From assembly GCA_039184055.1 (NCBI GenBank), contig JBCDBH010000001.1, positions 1-63,389 on the forward strand: a DNA stretch of 63,389 nt, in the 5' to 3' direction. The notes below the pieces were generated by a model. The model was not told where the DNA came from, ran no database searches, and saw only the letters and a program-made list of their open reading frames with translations. A program made the position numbers and the translations under genes. The stretch's first letter is position 1, and each line of letters opens with the position of its first letter. This DNA comes from JBCDBH01 sp039184055. Its GTDB lineage: Bacteria; Acidobacteriota; Thermoanaerobaculia; Multivoradales; J023. This document shows positions 35,194 through 44,039 of the stretch, in pieces.

Positions 35194-37448
35194 TGCTCTG
35201 GTGGGTCGGGGCCGGGTTGCTTCTTCTTTTGCTCGGCGCGCTCGTGGTGATGCGTCACTACCATTCACCCGAGCGTCGGATCATTCGGTTGTTACGGACC
35301 TCGAGCGATTTGGGGCACAGTGCCGACATCATCAAACGTGAGACTAAGCGCGAATCGATCGAGCAGAAGGGCGCGATCTTCAGACGTCTCAATCGTTTGC
35401 TCGAGACGCATCCAACCGGTATCCATCCAGCGCAAATCGAAATGGCTCGATTGTCGGCCGCGCTTTTGCCTCATGTGCGAGCCGATAGCGAGGCCGGGCG
35501 GCGTGAGCTGATCGTCGCCGTCGAAGAGCGGCTCGCGTGGTTCGAGGCGGGTTTGGCCGGCGAACGAGACGACACCGATATCGATGGTTTCGAGCTCGTC
35601 GCCTGGTCGATCATCGCGCGGGATCGGTTCTTCCTCGGTTTGTTTCGTGCCGAGGGCATCGCCCACCTCTCGGCTCTGCGCGGCGAGCTCTGTGACCTTC
35701 TCGACCTGGTCGCCGAGCAACCCGAGCAGCCCTTCGTCTCGCCCTTCGAGAGCTTCGACTCGGTTCTCGACGTGCTCGAACACATCGGTCGTCTTCCGGG
35801 CGCCGAGGATCGCGCTCTCTTTCTGGGTCGAGCGTTGGCCAATACGGTGTCGATCCAACAGGAGCTCGAGCGACGCTATGACTCCTATCCGGCCATCGCC
35901 ACCGCGATGGCGACCCTCGCTTTCGCACGGGTGCGGAGCCTGCTCGTCGCCGCGCTCGAGGACATTCACCAACGAGCTCAGATCGAGGTACGTCTGCACA
36001 CCGAATCGGCGGTCGTGCAGCGTCGGATCGGCGTCGTGCTCGGGTTGCGCAATGCCGGCCAAGGGCACGCTCACAACATTCGCGTAACGCTCCTACCCGG
36101 TGAAGGCTACCGACCGCTGGCCGCCTGGCAGGAAATGCCGAGTCTGTTGCGTGCCCAAGCGGCCCGACTCGATTTCCATATCGAAGCGTTGGCGCGAGAT
36201 CGACTACGGCTGCTCTTCCACATCGAATGGGACGATCTCGAGCGCGCCGGTCAGAGTCGCCGTTTCGCCGATGTGATCACGCTACGCGCGCCCGTATCGC
36301 GGGAGTTTCGGCCGCTCAAACCCAATCCCTATGTGGTCGGTCGGCCGCTCTTGCCGGGTGATGTCTTTATCGGCCGTACCGATATCTTCGCCCGGATCGC
36401 CGCCAGTCTCGAAGGCGTGAACCAAGACAACGTCATGGTGCTCACCGGTCAGCGTCGCATGGGTAAGACGTCGATTCTGCGTCGCCTGTCGACTCGGCTC
36501 GGCGATGGCTATGTGTGTGCGATGGTCGATCTCCAGGGGGTGCTCGGGAGCGGTGAGAGCGCGTTTTTGCGCGAGATGACGGCCATGGTTCGTGACGAGC
36601 TGGCGACCGTTGGGATCGAGGTCGACGAGCCAACGGCCGAGGATTTCGACCGCGACCCGGGCACGGCGTTTCGTCGCGGCTTTCTCGGCGCGGCGCGAAC
36701 CGAGCTCGGCGACCGGCGTCTGCTGCTCGTCTTCGACGAATTCGAGGTGCTCGCCGAGCGCATTCGCGACGGGCTTTTGCCACCGCGCGTGCTGCCGTTT
36801 TTTCGCAGCATCATGCAGCACGAAACCGGTGTCAGCTTCGTGTTCGCTGGCACTCACCGTCTCGACGAGCTCACCGGTCCCTCGTGGAGCGCGCTCTTCG
36901 ATCTCGCCGTTCAGCTCGACGTCGGCTCGTTTTCACGCTCCGAGGTAGAGGAGTTGCTCACCGGGCCGACCCGTGGCTGGTTCGAATTCGATCCGCTGGC
37001 GGTCGAGCGCGTGTTTCAGCTCACCGGTGGTCATCCGCATTTCAGCCAGATGGTGGCCCGCGAGCTGGTCGAGGTGTGCAACGACGAGCGGATCGTCTAT
37101 GTCACGGTGCAGGACATCGAAACCATGGCGCTCCGCGTGGTCGACAAGGGCCAGCTCCATGTCGCGCGTCTGTGGGACGAAGCCGATGACGCGGAACGGT
37201 TGTTCCTGCTCACCCTCAAAGAGCTTCTCGACCGTGAAGGAGTCTGCACCTTGCCCGGGATCAGTCAGCTGCTCACCGCGCGCGATCGCGGAGGATTCGA
37301 CCTCGAAGCCGTGGCGCGACGTCTGCTGCGTCGCGCCCTGTTGACCGAAACCGGGGGACAGCTTTTCTTTCGTATGGAGCTGATGCGTTTGTGGCTCGAT
37401 TTCGTGCATCGTGGCCCGTCGTTGAGCACCTCGCGGAGCGTGGCCTAG
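35193..37448 (+). CDS. Membrane-anchored STAND/AAA-type NTPase
   Basis: A 751-residue protein. A single N-terminal helix (about 3-20, WWVGAGLLLLLLGALVVM) anchors it, followed by a helical region (about 30-270), a beta-rich module (about 275-370) and a P-loop NTPase (about 390-640). Motifs are VLTGQRRMGKTS (Walker A, about 420), LLLVFDEFEV (Walker B, about 511), FVFAGTH (sensor-like) and GGHPHFSQ (about 611), then a winged-helix-like tail. This is the archaeal-ATPase/STAND layout used in signal-driven switches. The ATG at 35193 shares its first base with the kinase stop. The partner at 37451 has the same P-loop order, suggesting duplication. Confidence 0.78.
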   Translation: MLWWVGAGLLLLLLGALVVMRHYHSPERRIIRLLRTSSDLGHSADIIKRETKRESIEQKGAIFRRLNRLLETHPTGIHPAQIEMARLSAALLPHVRADSEAGRRELIVAVEERLAWFEAGLAGERDDTDIDGFELVAWSIIARDRFFLGLFRAEGIAHLSALRGELCDLLDLVAEQPEQPFVSPFESFDSVLDVLEHIGRLPGAEDRALFLGRALANTVSIQQELERRYDSYPAIATAMATLAFARVRSLLVAALEDIHQRAQIEVRLHTESAVVQRRIGVVLGLRNAGQGHAHNIRVTLLPGEGYRPLAAWQEMPSLLRAQAARLDFHIEALARDRLRLLFHIEWDDLERAGQSRRFADVITLRAPVSREFRPLKPNPYVVGRPLLPGDVFIGRTDIFARIAASLEGVNQDNVMVLTGQRRMGKTSILRRLSTRLGDGYVCAMVDLQGVLGSGESAFLREMTAMVRDELATVGIEVDEPTAEDFDRDPGTAFRRGFLGAARTELGDRRLLLVFDEFEVLAERIRDGLLPPRVLPFFRSIMQHETGVSFVFAGTHRLDELTGPSWSALFDLAVQLDVGSFSRSEVEELLTGPTRGWFEFDPLAVERVFQLTGGHPHFSQMVARELVEVCNDERIVYVTVQDIETMALRVVDKGQLHVARLWDEADDAERLFLLTLKELLDREGVCTLPGISQLLTARDRGGFDLEAVARRLLRRALLTETGGQLFFRMELMRLWLDFVHRGPSLSTSRSVA

Positions 37449-37450
37449 TG

Positions 37451-38509
37451 ATGATCGATGCGCCCAATCCTTTCGCGCAACGTCAGGGGATTCGCGATGC
37501 CGGGCTCTTCTATGGTCGCGCCGAGCTCACGCGGGTGATTCTCGAGCTCGCCGCCAGCGGTCAGAGCTGTGCCGTGCGAGGTGAGCGACGGATCGGCAAG
37601 ACGTCGTTCTTGGCCTACGTGAGGGATCCTCGCGTGCTCGCTGCCCACGGTCTCGACGCGTCACGAACCGCGTGTGTCGAGATCGACTTTCTCGCTTTCG
37701 GAAGCGCGACCCCGAACGAGGTGTGGAGGGAGATTCTGGATGCTCTCTACCACGTGGTCGACGAGGCCCCGTTGACCCAGCGGATCGACCGGGTACGCGC
37801 CAGCGATCCGATCACCTTCGCGGAGGTGCGCCGTGTCTTGAACGCCCTGACGATGGCTGCTTGGCGTCTGGTGATCCTCTGTGACGAGCTCGAGTGGGCG
37901 GTGCAGAATCCCGCTCTCGATCTGTCGTTCTTCGGTGCCCTACGCAGCCTGGCGAGCGGTCAAGGCGTGGTCTTCATCACCGCGAGCCGTTACGGCTTGC
38001 TCGAGCTCGATCGAGCCGGTGGTGGCGACGCGCGGCGGGAGATCTTGGCGTCGCCGTTCTTCAATATCTTCGCCGAGCGCGACATCGGTGCGTTCGAAGC
38101 CCACGAGGTCGCGGCGCTGCTCGCCGGCCAGCTCGAGGGCACCCAGGTGCGTTTCGATGCGAGCGACATCGACGTGATCGAACGCTCTGGGGGCCGTCAC
38201 CCGTACTTCGTGCAACTGCTCGCTTATCACCTCTACGATGCACACCGCGCCGGGATCGACGACCCGTTGCAACGCGCCGCCTGGGCACGTGGGCGCGCGA
38301 CCCCGGAAGCGGCCAAGGTCTTTCAAAATTTCTGGTCGCACAGCAGCGATCGTGAACGAGGGGTGCTGGAAGTCTTGGCGACCGGTTCGTCGTTGGTTGA
38401 CGGTCAAGCTCTCGCCGAGCTCGAGCGGCGGGCCCTGGTGCGTCGGCACCACGACCATGCAACCGTTTTTTCCGATCTCTTCAGCGCTTGGATCGTCGCT
38501 CGAGAATAA
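37451..38509 (+). CDS. Soluble STAND/AAA-type NTPase, paralogous to its upstream neighbour
   Basis: A 352-residue NTPase without the membrane anchor or beta module of its neighbour. Walker A is RGERRIGKTS (about 45), the Walker B region is LVILCDELEW (about 143), a sensor-like FITASRYG follows, and GGRHPYFVQLL (about 246) corresponds to GGHPHFSQ of the upstream protein. The last 80 residues look like a winged helix. The gene starts 2 bp after the previous stop (or with GTG 37448 on the stop codon), so the three genes form one translationally coupled unit. The 3' end overlaps the convergent VanZ-like gene by 29 bp. Confidence 0.75.
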   Translation: MIDAPNPFAQRQGIRDAGLFYGRAELTRVILELAASGQSCAVRGERRIGKTSFLAYVRDPRVLAAHGLDASRTACVEIDFLAFGSATPNEVWREILDALYHVVDEAPLTQRIDRVRASDPITFAEVRRVLNALTMAAWRLVILCDELEWAVQNPALDLSFFGALRSLASGQGVVFITASRYGLLELDRAGGGDARREILASPFFNIFAERDIGAFEAHEVAALLAGQLEGTQVRFDASDIDVIERSGGRHPYFVQLLAYHLYDAHRAGIDDPLQRAAWARGRATPEAAKVFQNFWSHSSDRERGVLEVLATGSSLVDGQALAELERRALVRRHHDHATVFSDLFSAWIVARE

Positions 38510-39578
38510 ACGGCAGGATCGCCAAGAGCGCTGCGATCGACCCCCACGCCGCCCGCACCGGGCCTTTGGGCCAGACGATGATCCGGTGTTCGAGCACCGG
38601 GCTGCGATAGGTCGAAGGATTGGTCTGTTCCGCTGCGATCGTGTTGCCTTTTTCGATCTTCCAGTCTTCCCAGCGGTGGTCTTCGAAGTCGAGAAAAGGT
38701 GCGTACCAGCGTTCCAGGATCTGATTGGCGCGCCCGGCCATGGCCCACAACTCCCGGTGCGACGCGCCCTCTCGATGACTGACGTGCCAACCGGCTTCGG
38801 TGCGAAACGTATCGGCAATGCCCCACACCGCTTCTTTGTCGGCCGGTTTGGTGGCCCAGCGTTCGGCGCGGTCGATGGCCGCCGCGCGGAGCTCGTCTTC
38901 GCTACGCCAAGAGAGAAAACTACCGACCTCGGGATCGACGATGCGATAACCCAGGTGCGCCGCGTCGAAGAAGAGACCGGCGGTGAGCACCGCCGCGGCG
39001 GCGGTCCACGACACCGCGCGCCAGCCCGTCTTGCCAAGACGCCAGCGGAAATCGCGTGGCGGCTCGATCACCACCGCGAAGAGCAGACCCGTGAACGCGG
39101 CGACGACGTTCATCGCCACATCGCGGATTTCACCGACTCGTTTCGGCGCCAGCCATTGCACCGTCTCGTCGAGGGTGCCGATGAGGGCACCGGCGAGCAC
39201 CGGGATCAGCAAAAGCCTCAAATCGCGACATGGGCGAAGCGCCCAGTAGAGCAGGAGCGCGAGCGAACCGTACTGCAGGATGTGAATCCGCTCGACGATA
39301 TCGACCCGCGGATTGTCGTGGCTGAAGCCGGTGATCTGCAGGGCGAGAAGGATGACGACGGCAATCAGGCCGAGCCATCGCAAGCCGACGTGACGGCGGA
39401 TCTTGAGCGCGCAGGCGACGAGGGAGGTGACCAGCAGGCCGCCGAGGACGATGGCGAGGCCCTTCACCGCGCCACCGGGGAACATCTCGAAAAGGAGATC
39501 GCGAATCCGCCCCATGGCCGGGGCGGTGACGAGGATGAGCAGAGCGAGCCCCGCGGCTGGGAGGAGACGCACGATCAT
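38481..39578 (-). CDS. VanZ-like membrane protein with C-terminal soluble domain
   Basis: A 365-residue polytopic protein. The first 200 residues hold about six hydrophobic segments with a VanZ-like core (ERIHILQYGSLALLLYWAL, LDETVQWLAPKRVGEIRDV-AMN). After another helix (about 190-210) a soluble, probably periplasmic part of about 130 residues follows, and a last helix ends with basic residues. VanZ itself gives low-level teicoplanin resistance in enterococci, but most VanZ-like proteins are of unknown function and no resistance should be inferred. No ribosome-binding site is evident. Lies downstream of the DUF4097 gene on the same strand, 91 bp away. Confidence 0.7.
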   Translation of the reverse strand: MIVRLLPAAGLALLILVTAPAMGRIRDLLFEMFPGGAVKGLAIVLGGLLVTSLVACALKIRRHVGLRWLGLIAVVILLALQITGFSHDNPRVDIVERIHILQYGSLALLLYWALRPCRDLRLLLIPVLAGALIGTLDETVQWLAPKRVGEIRDVAMNVVAAFTGLLFAVVIEPPRDFRWRLGKTGWRAVSWTAAAAVLTAGLFFDAAHLGYRIVDPEVGSFLSWRSEDELRAAAIDRAERWATKPADKEAVWGIADTFRTEAGWHVSHREGASHRELWAMAGRANQILERWYAPFLDFEDHRWEDWKIEKGNTIAAEQTNPSTYRSPVLEHRIIVWPKGPVRAAWGSIAALLAILPFILERRSKR

Positions 39579-39669
39579 GGCTGCATGCTATCGCTCGGAT
39601 CGTGGCGAAACCGGGGCGGCCGCGGGGCGAAGCGACGAAATCGATCCGCGCTGGATCAGCGGACGTCGA

Positions 39670-40806
39670 TCAGCGTTGGATGATCCGCACGCCACCCGAT
39701 CCGGTGTCGATTTCCACCGATACGCCACCGCCGCCGCTCGTGCCGACGAAGCGGTCTCGCTCGGAAACCCGTGAGTTCAGGCTATCGAGATCGAGGTTGA
39801 TCCGACCCGAGCCGGTCGAAATATCGAGGTTCATACCCGGGAACGAACGGCTTTCCAGGGTCACGCCACCCGATCCGGTGTCGATCAGCGCACGGCTGAG
39901 ACCGGAAAGGTCACCACGAAGGTCGACGCCACCCGAGCCGGTATCGATTTCGAGATCGCCGACGACGGTGACGTCCGTTCCGCTGACCTCACCCGAGCCG
40001 GTATCGACGAGCAGCGCTCCACGGCAGTTCTCGAGACGAACATCGCCCGATCCGGTATCGGCGAGAATCCTCGTGGCATCGATCTGTCGGAGGTCGACGT
40101 CGCCCGATCCGGTGTCGGCATCGATATCGCCAGCGATGTCGTAGAGCGCGACGTCGCCCGATCCGGTGTCGGCCAAGACATCGCCGCGGTGGTTCTCGAC
40201 CTTGACGTCGCCCGATCCGGTGTCGGCTCTGAGCTTGCCGTCGTTGTCACGCGCCACCACATCGCCCGACGCGGAATCGAGATCCAAGTCGCCGCTGATG
40301 TTGGTCGCTTCGATCCGGCCGACCCGGTTGCGCACCTTCACATGGACACCGGCCGGCACCTGCAGCTCCATATCCACCCACAGCTCGGCGGCGCCGCGTC
40401 GGGGCGACGAGAAGATCCGGACCTTGCGTTCGAGGTACTTGACCTGGGTGCGACCGCCCCAGCCCTTGCCTTCTAGGGGAGCGTAGACGAAGTCACGGTA
40501 ACGGTCGGTCGGGTAGTACGCGACGATGTTGGTCGCCCCACCGCTTTTGTCGGAGCGAATGTCGAGTGAGTCGAGCAGCTCGCGCGAGCCGGCGTGAATC
40601 GTGGCGGTCAAGGTCACCGATCCACCGCCCCGTGTCACGACGACGCGTCCGGCCAAGTTCTCGAGCATGACCACGCCGTTGGCGCCGACCTCGAAGGTGC
40701 GGGTGACCGTGTCGGTCGTGGTCGCGGTCGCGGGTACCACCGCGAGCAACGCCACCAGGGCGAAGAAAACAAAGACGACTACATGGGGTCGATCAAAGCG
40801 TCGCAT
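39670..40806 (-). CDS. DUF4097 family repeat protein, exported
   Basis: A 378-residue protein with a signal peptide (about 1-29, cleavage near ATA-TT). The second half is an array of about ten repeats centred on DTGSGDV or DTGSGGV, spaced 15-24 residues, as expected for a DUF4097/DUF2807-like right-handed beta-helix or beta-solenoid. The repeat copies are also similar in DNA. Such proteins are thought to be adhesin-like or anti-sigma-associated; neither partner is seen here. GGAGG precedes the ATG by 6 bases. It is divergent from the repeat protein at 40934. Confidence 0.85.
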   Translation of the reverse strand: MRRFDRPHVVVFVFFALVALLAVVPATATTTDTVTRTFEVGANGVVMLENLAGRVVVTRGGGSVTLTATIHAGSRELLDSLDIRSDKSGGATNIVAYYPTDRYRDFVYAPLEGKGWGGRTQVKYLERKVRIFSSPRRGAAELWVDMELQVPAGVHVKVRNRVGRIEATNISGDLDLDSASGDVVARDNDGKLRADTGSGDVKVENHRGDVLADTGSGDVALYDIAGDIDADTGSGDVDLRQIDATRILADTGSGDVRLENCRGALLVDTGSGEVSGTDVTVVGDLEIDTGSGGVDLRGDLSGLSRALIDTGSGGVTLESRSFPGMNLDISTGSGRINLDLDSLNSRVSERDRFVGTSGGGGVSVEIDTGSGGVRIIQR

Positions 40807-40933
40807 GGAAATCCTCCGTAAGGGTCTCGGCCGTTTGGGTTGACCGCTTGCTGTTCAACAAGTCAGATGCTCCCCGGTCGTCTCGGGTTTGCTTCGGCCA
40901 TGTAGAATGCCGCCCAGAAACGAGGGCACCATC

Positions 40934-41776
40934 GTGGACGAGGCGAAACGGCAACGGAACATCAAACAGGCCGAGGATCTGCTCGTCGGCTATATACGCG
41001 AGCGACGCAAGCCTCTGGCGGAGATGGCGCTCGAGACTCTGGTCGAGATGGAGCCGGGGCACCCGCGTCTCGCCGAGTATCGTACCTGGGTCGCCGATCT
41101 CGACCAGGACATCGAGCGGCAATCGCAAATCGTCAGTGACGTCTCGGCGGTGCGCGATGCGTTGGCGAGCGGTGATCTCGATGCCGCGCGGAACTCCCTA
41201 GGCAAGCTGCGCACCCGCGACCCATCGTCTGGCATCGTCGCGTCACTCACCGCCGAGCTCGAAGAAGAAGAGCGTGGCATCGAAGAAGGCGAGGACATCG
41301 AGCGGCGCAAACAGCGCTTCGACGCCTTGCTCGAAACCGGCGAAGCCAACGCCGCCGAGGCCGAGCTCGAAGCCTTGGCGCAGACCAGCATTCCGCGTGT
41401 CACCCTCGACTTTCTGCGTAAACGTCTCGACGAAGCACGCAAAGATCTCGCCGCCAAGGCCGAGCTCGCGACCTTGGAGAGTGTCTTCCGACAACACCTC
41501 AAGGGTCGCAACTGGCAACGCGCGCGCGAGGTGGCCCACGCCGTCGGCGAGCAATTCAACGGCACCGCGCGTGCCGCCGAGATGTTCAACGAGGTCACCC
41601 GGGTCGAATCCGAGCACCGGCGTCGCGAGTCGGTGCGTCAGGGCATCGCGGCGCTCGACAATTACATCGCCAAAGGGCAACGCGCCGAAGCCGAGCTCAC
41701 CCTCCAAGTGCTCCGTCGGCTCGATGTCGATTCACAGCAGCTGGACGCCTACGAGCGCTGGATCTCCAAGCTCTGA
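40934..41776 (+). CDS. Helical repeat protein of unknown function (TPR-like)
   Basis: A 280-residue, highly charged, almost wholly alpha-helical protein. No family is recognised. The first 35 residues after the start and the last 35 are alike: RKPLAEMALETLVEMEPGHP and QRAEAELTLQVLRRLDVDSQ, each followed by a WV/WI-x-(D/K)L end. Similar units occur between (for example SGDLDAARNSLGKLRTRDPS). This suggests a TPR-like solenoid. No signal peptide or membrane helix is seen. GTG 40934 is chosen because GAGGG is 7 bases upstream; ATG 40907 would add nine residues without a ribosome-binding site. Confidence 0.65.
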   Translation: MDEAKRQRNIKQAEDLLVGYIRERRKPLAEMALETLVEMEPGHPRLAEYRTWVADLDQDIERQSQIVSDVSAVRDALASGDLDAARNSLGKLRTRDPSSGIVASLTAELEEEERGIEEGEDIERRKQRFDALLETGEANAAEAELEALAQTSIPRVTLDFLRKRLDEARKDLAAKAELATLESVFRQHLKGRNWQRAREVAHAVGEQFNGTARAAEMFNEVTRVESEHRRRESVRQGIAALDNYIAKGQRAEAELTLQVLRRLDVDSQQLDAYERWISKL

Positions 41777-41882
41777 TCGAACGCTGTCGATGTAAGACGG
41801 CGGCTTGCCACCGCGCGGCTTGCTCCCGTGCTCCGTGACTCGTAAACTCCCGGGCCAACCGCGAGCCGGAGGAATTTTGGTC

Positions 41883-43988
41883 ATGGAAGATAGAACCGGG
41901 GCGCTGTCGGCGCATCCCACCTCACCGCAAGCCTTCTCTTCGCCCGATCTGTCCGCCCGTCAACGGGTGCTCACCTGGGCGATGATGAAGCTCTCCCGCG
42001 ACCTCGACAATCGGTTCGCGATGTTGCTCAAAACCGGTCGAGTCGCCAAGTGGTACAGCCAGATCGGTACCGAAGCCACCTCGACGGCGGCCGGCATGGA
42101 GCTCGACGACGGCGACGTCTTGTGCTCGCTGCACCGTGATCTCGGCGCCATCTTGTCGGTCTATCTCGATCCGGCGCGCGCGTTTCCAGACGCTGGTTTC
42201 GCCGCGAAAGCCAATCGCCCCGAACCGGTCGATCTGCTCTATCGACTGTGCTGCCAGCTGCTCGGTCGTCGCGACGGTTTTTCGGAGGGCATCGAGCGGT
42301 CGTTTCACTACGCTCATCTCGCCCCTGAGACCGGTGTCCGTCACGTCGGCATGATCAGCCATCTCGGTTCGATGATCCCGGTCGCCGCGGGCTGCGCCTT
42401 CGCGCTCAAACAGGGCGGTAGCGATCGTGTCGCGCTCAACTTCATCGGTGATGGCGGTACCTCGACCGGTGACTTCCACGAGGGCCTCAACATGGCCGCG
42501 GTGTGGAAGCTGCCGCTGATCCTGGTGGTGGAAAACAACCGCTACGCCTTCTCGACCCCGACGAGCGCCCAATTCGCTTGCGCCCAGCTCTCCGATCGCG
42601 GTCCGGGCTATGGCATCGCCGCCGAGACGGTCGACGGCAACAATCCCGACGCCGTCGCCCACGCCGTCGCCACCGCCGTGGCGCGCGCCCGTCGGGGCGA
42701 CGGACCGACGTTGATCGAAGCGATGCTCGGTCGCATGCGGGGTCATAGTGAAGGTGACGACTCGCTCAAGGTCGTGCCCGAAGACGAGCTCAACGTCTAC
42801 CTCGCCGCCGATCCGGTGCCGGCTCACACCGAGCGCATGCGTCGTGACGGCACGCTCTCCGAGAGTGAGCACGATCGGCTGGGCGCCCAGATCAGCGACC
42901 TGATCGAGACCGCCGTCGAGCGCGCGCTCGCTTCACCCGAGCCCGAAGTCGAGACCGCGCATCGCAGCGTCTTCGCCCCGCTCGCCAGCACCTGGTCCGA
43001 GCCGATCGAAACAGTCGATCGGGAGATCTCCTACGTCGAAGCGGTCCACCTCGGTCTGCTCGCCGAAATGGAGCGTGACGACAGCGTCGTTCTGATGGGG
43101 CAAGACATTGGCGTCTTCGAGGGCGCGTTTCGGATCACCAAGGGCATGTGGCAACGCTGGCCCGACCGGGTGCTCGACACGCCGATCGCCGAGTCGGGCA
43201 CCATGGGGATCGCCGCCGGCGCCGCTATGCTCGGCTATCGACCGGTGGTCGAGATGCAATTCGCCGACTTCATTTCGTGTGGCTTCAACCAGCTGGTCAA
43301 CGTCAGCGCCAAGATGTACTACCGCTGGGGCATCCCGTGCCCGATCGTCGTTCGGCTTCCCGCCGGTGGTGGTGTCGGCGCCGGTCCGTTTCATTCGCAG
43401 AACCCCGAAGGTTGGTTCGCCCACACCGGTGGCATCAAGGTCGTCTGCCCGTCGACCGTCGACGACGCACGACTGCTGCTTCAGGCGGCGATCCGCGACC
43501 CGAATCCGGTCGTCTTCTGCGAGCACAAATACCTCTATCGGCGGATCAAAGCCGTGCCGACCCCAGGTGCCGTCGTCGAGCCGCTCGGCAACGCGGCGGT
43601 GCGTCGCGAGGGGAGCGATCTCACCCTGGTCGCCTACGGTGCGTCGGTCTGGCAATGCCTCGCCGCCGCCGACACCCTCGCCGCCGACGGTATCGAGGCC
43701 GAGGTGATCGATCTCCGTACTCTCGTGCCCTTCGATGCCGACACCGTGCTCACCAGCGTCGAGAAAACCGGCCGCTGCGTGATCGTGCACGAAGATCAGC
43801 TCACCGCTGGCTTCGGGGCCGAAGTCGCCGCGCAAATCGCCGACAAGGCCTTCGCATGGCTCGACGCACCGGTCAAGCGAGTCGCCTACCCGGATCGACC
43901 GTCGCCGTTCTCCAAGCTGCTGGAAAACGCCCTCATGCCCGACGCCGAAAAGGTCGTCGCGGCGGCACGGGAGACTGTGGCGTATTGA
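41883..43988 (+). CDS. Fused E1 alpha-beta 2-oxoacid dehydrogenase (thiamine-diphosphate enzyme)
   Basis: A 701-residue protein that joins the two E1 subunits in one chain. Residues about 30-360 are E1-alpha with the thiamine-diphosphate motif GDGGTSTGDF...ENN (about 188-218); residues about 380-700 are E1-beta with EAVHLGLLAEM, GMQF-type pocket and the transketolase C-terminal domain (VIDLRTLVPFD). Such fusions belong to branched-chain 2-oxoacid, pyruvate or acetoin dehydrogenases; E2 and E3 are not in the window. GGAGGA lies 8 bases before ATG 41883, ruling out the longer reading. The next gene is an acyl-CoA synthetase 51 bp away, likely cotranscribed and working on related short-chain acids. 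Confidence 0.85.
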   Translation: MEDRTGALSAHPTSPQAFSSPDLSARQRVLTWAMMKLSRDLDNRFAMLLKTGRVAKWYSQIGTEATSTAAGMELDDGDVLCSLHRDLGAILSVYLDPARAFPDAGFAAKANRPEPVDLLYRLCCQLLGRRDGFSEGIERSFHYAHLAPETGVRHVGMISHLGSMIPVAAGCAFALKQGGSDRVALNFIGDGGTSTGDFHEGLNMAAVWKLPLILVVENNRYAFSTPTSAQFACAQLSDRGPGYGIAAETVDGNNPDAVAHAVATAVARARRGDGPTLIEAMLGRMRGHSEGDDSLKVVPEDELNVYLAADPVPAHTERMRRDGTLSESEHDRLGAQISDLIETAVERALASPEPEVETAHRSVFAPLASTWSEPIETVDREISYVEAVHLGLLAEMERDDSVVLMGQDIGVFEGAFRITKGMWQRWPDRVLDTPIAESGTMGIAAGAAMLGYRPVVEMQFADFISCGFNQLVNVSAKMYYRWGIPCPIVVRLPAGGGVGAGPFHSQNPEGWFAHTGGIKVVCPSTVDDARLLLQAAIRDPNPVVFCEHKYLYRRIKAVPTPGAVVEPLGNAAVRREGSDLTLVAYGASVWQCLAAADTLAADGIEAEVIDLRTLVPFDADTVLTSVEKTGRCVIVHEDQLTAGFGAEVAAQIADKAFAWLDAPVKRVAYPDRPSPFSKLLENALMPDAEKVVAAARETVAY

Positions 43989-44039
43989 AGACAGCCGCCT
44001 ATTGACGACGGGGATGGAATCGCAAGGGAGGACGGAACC

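Noticed and set aside
38481..39578. Glycopeptide resistance gene
   Set aside because: VanZ-like membrane domains are widespread in bacteria without resistance and no van operon genes are near.
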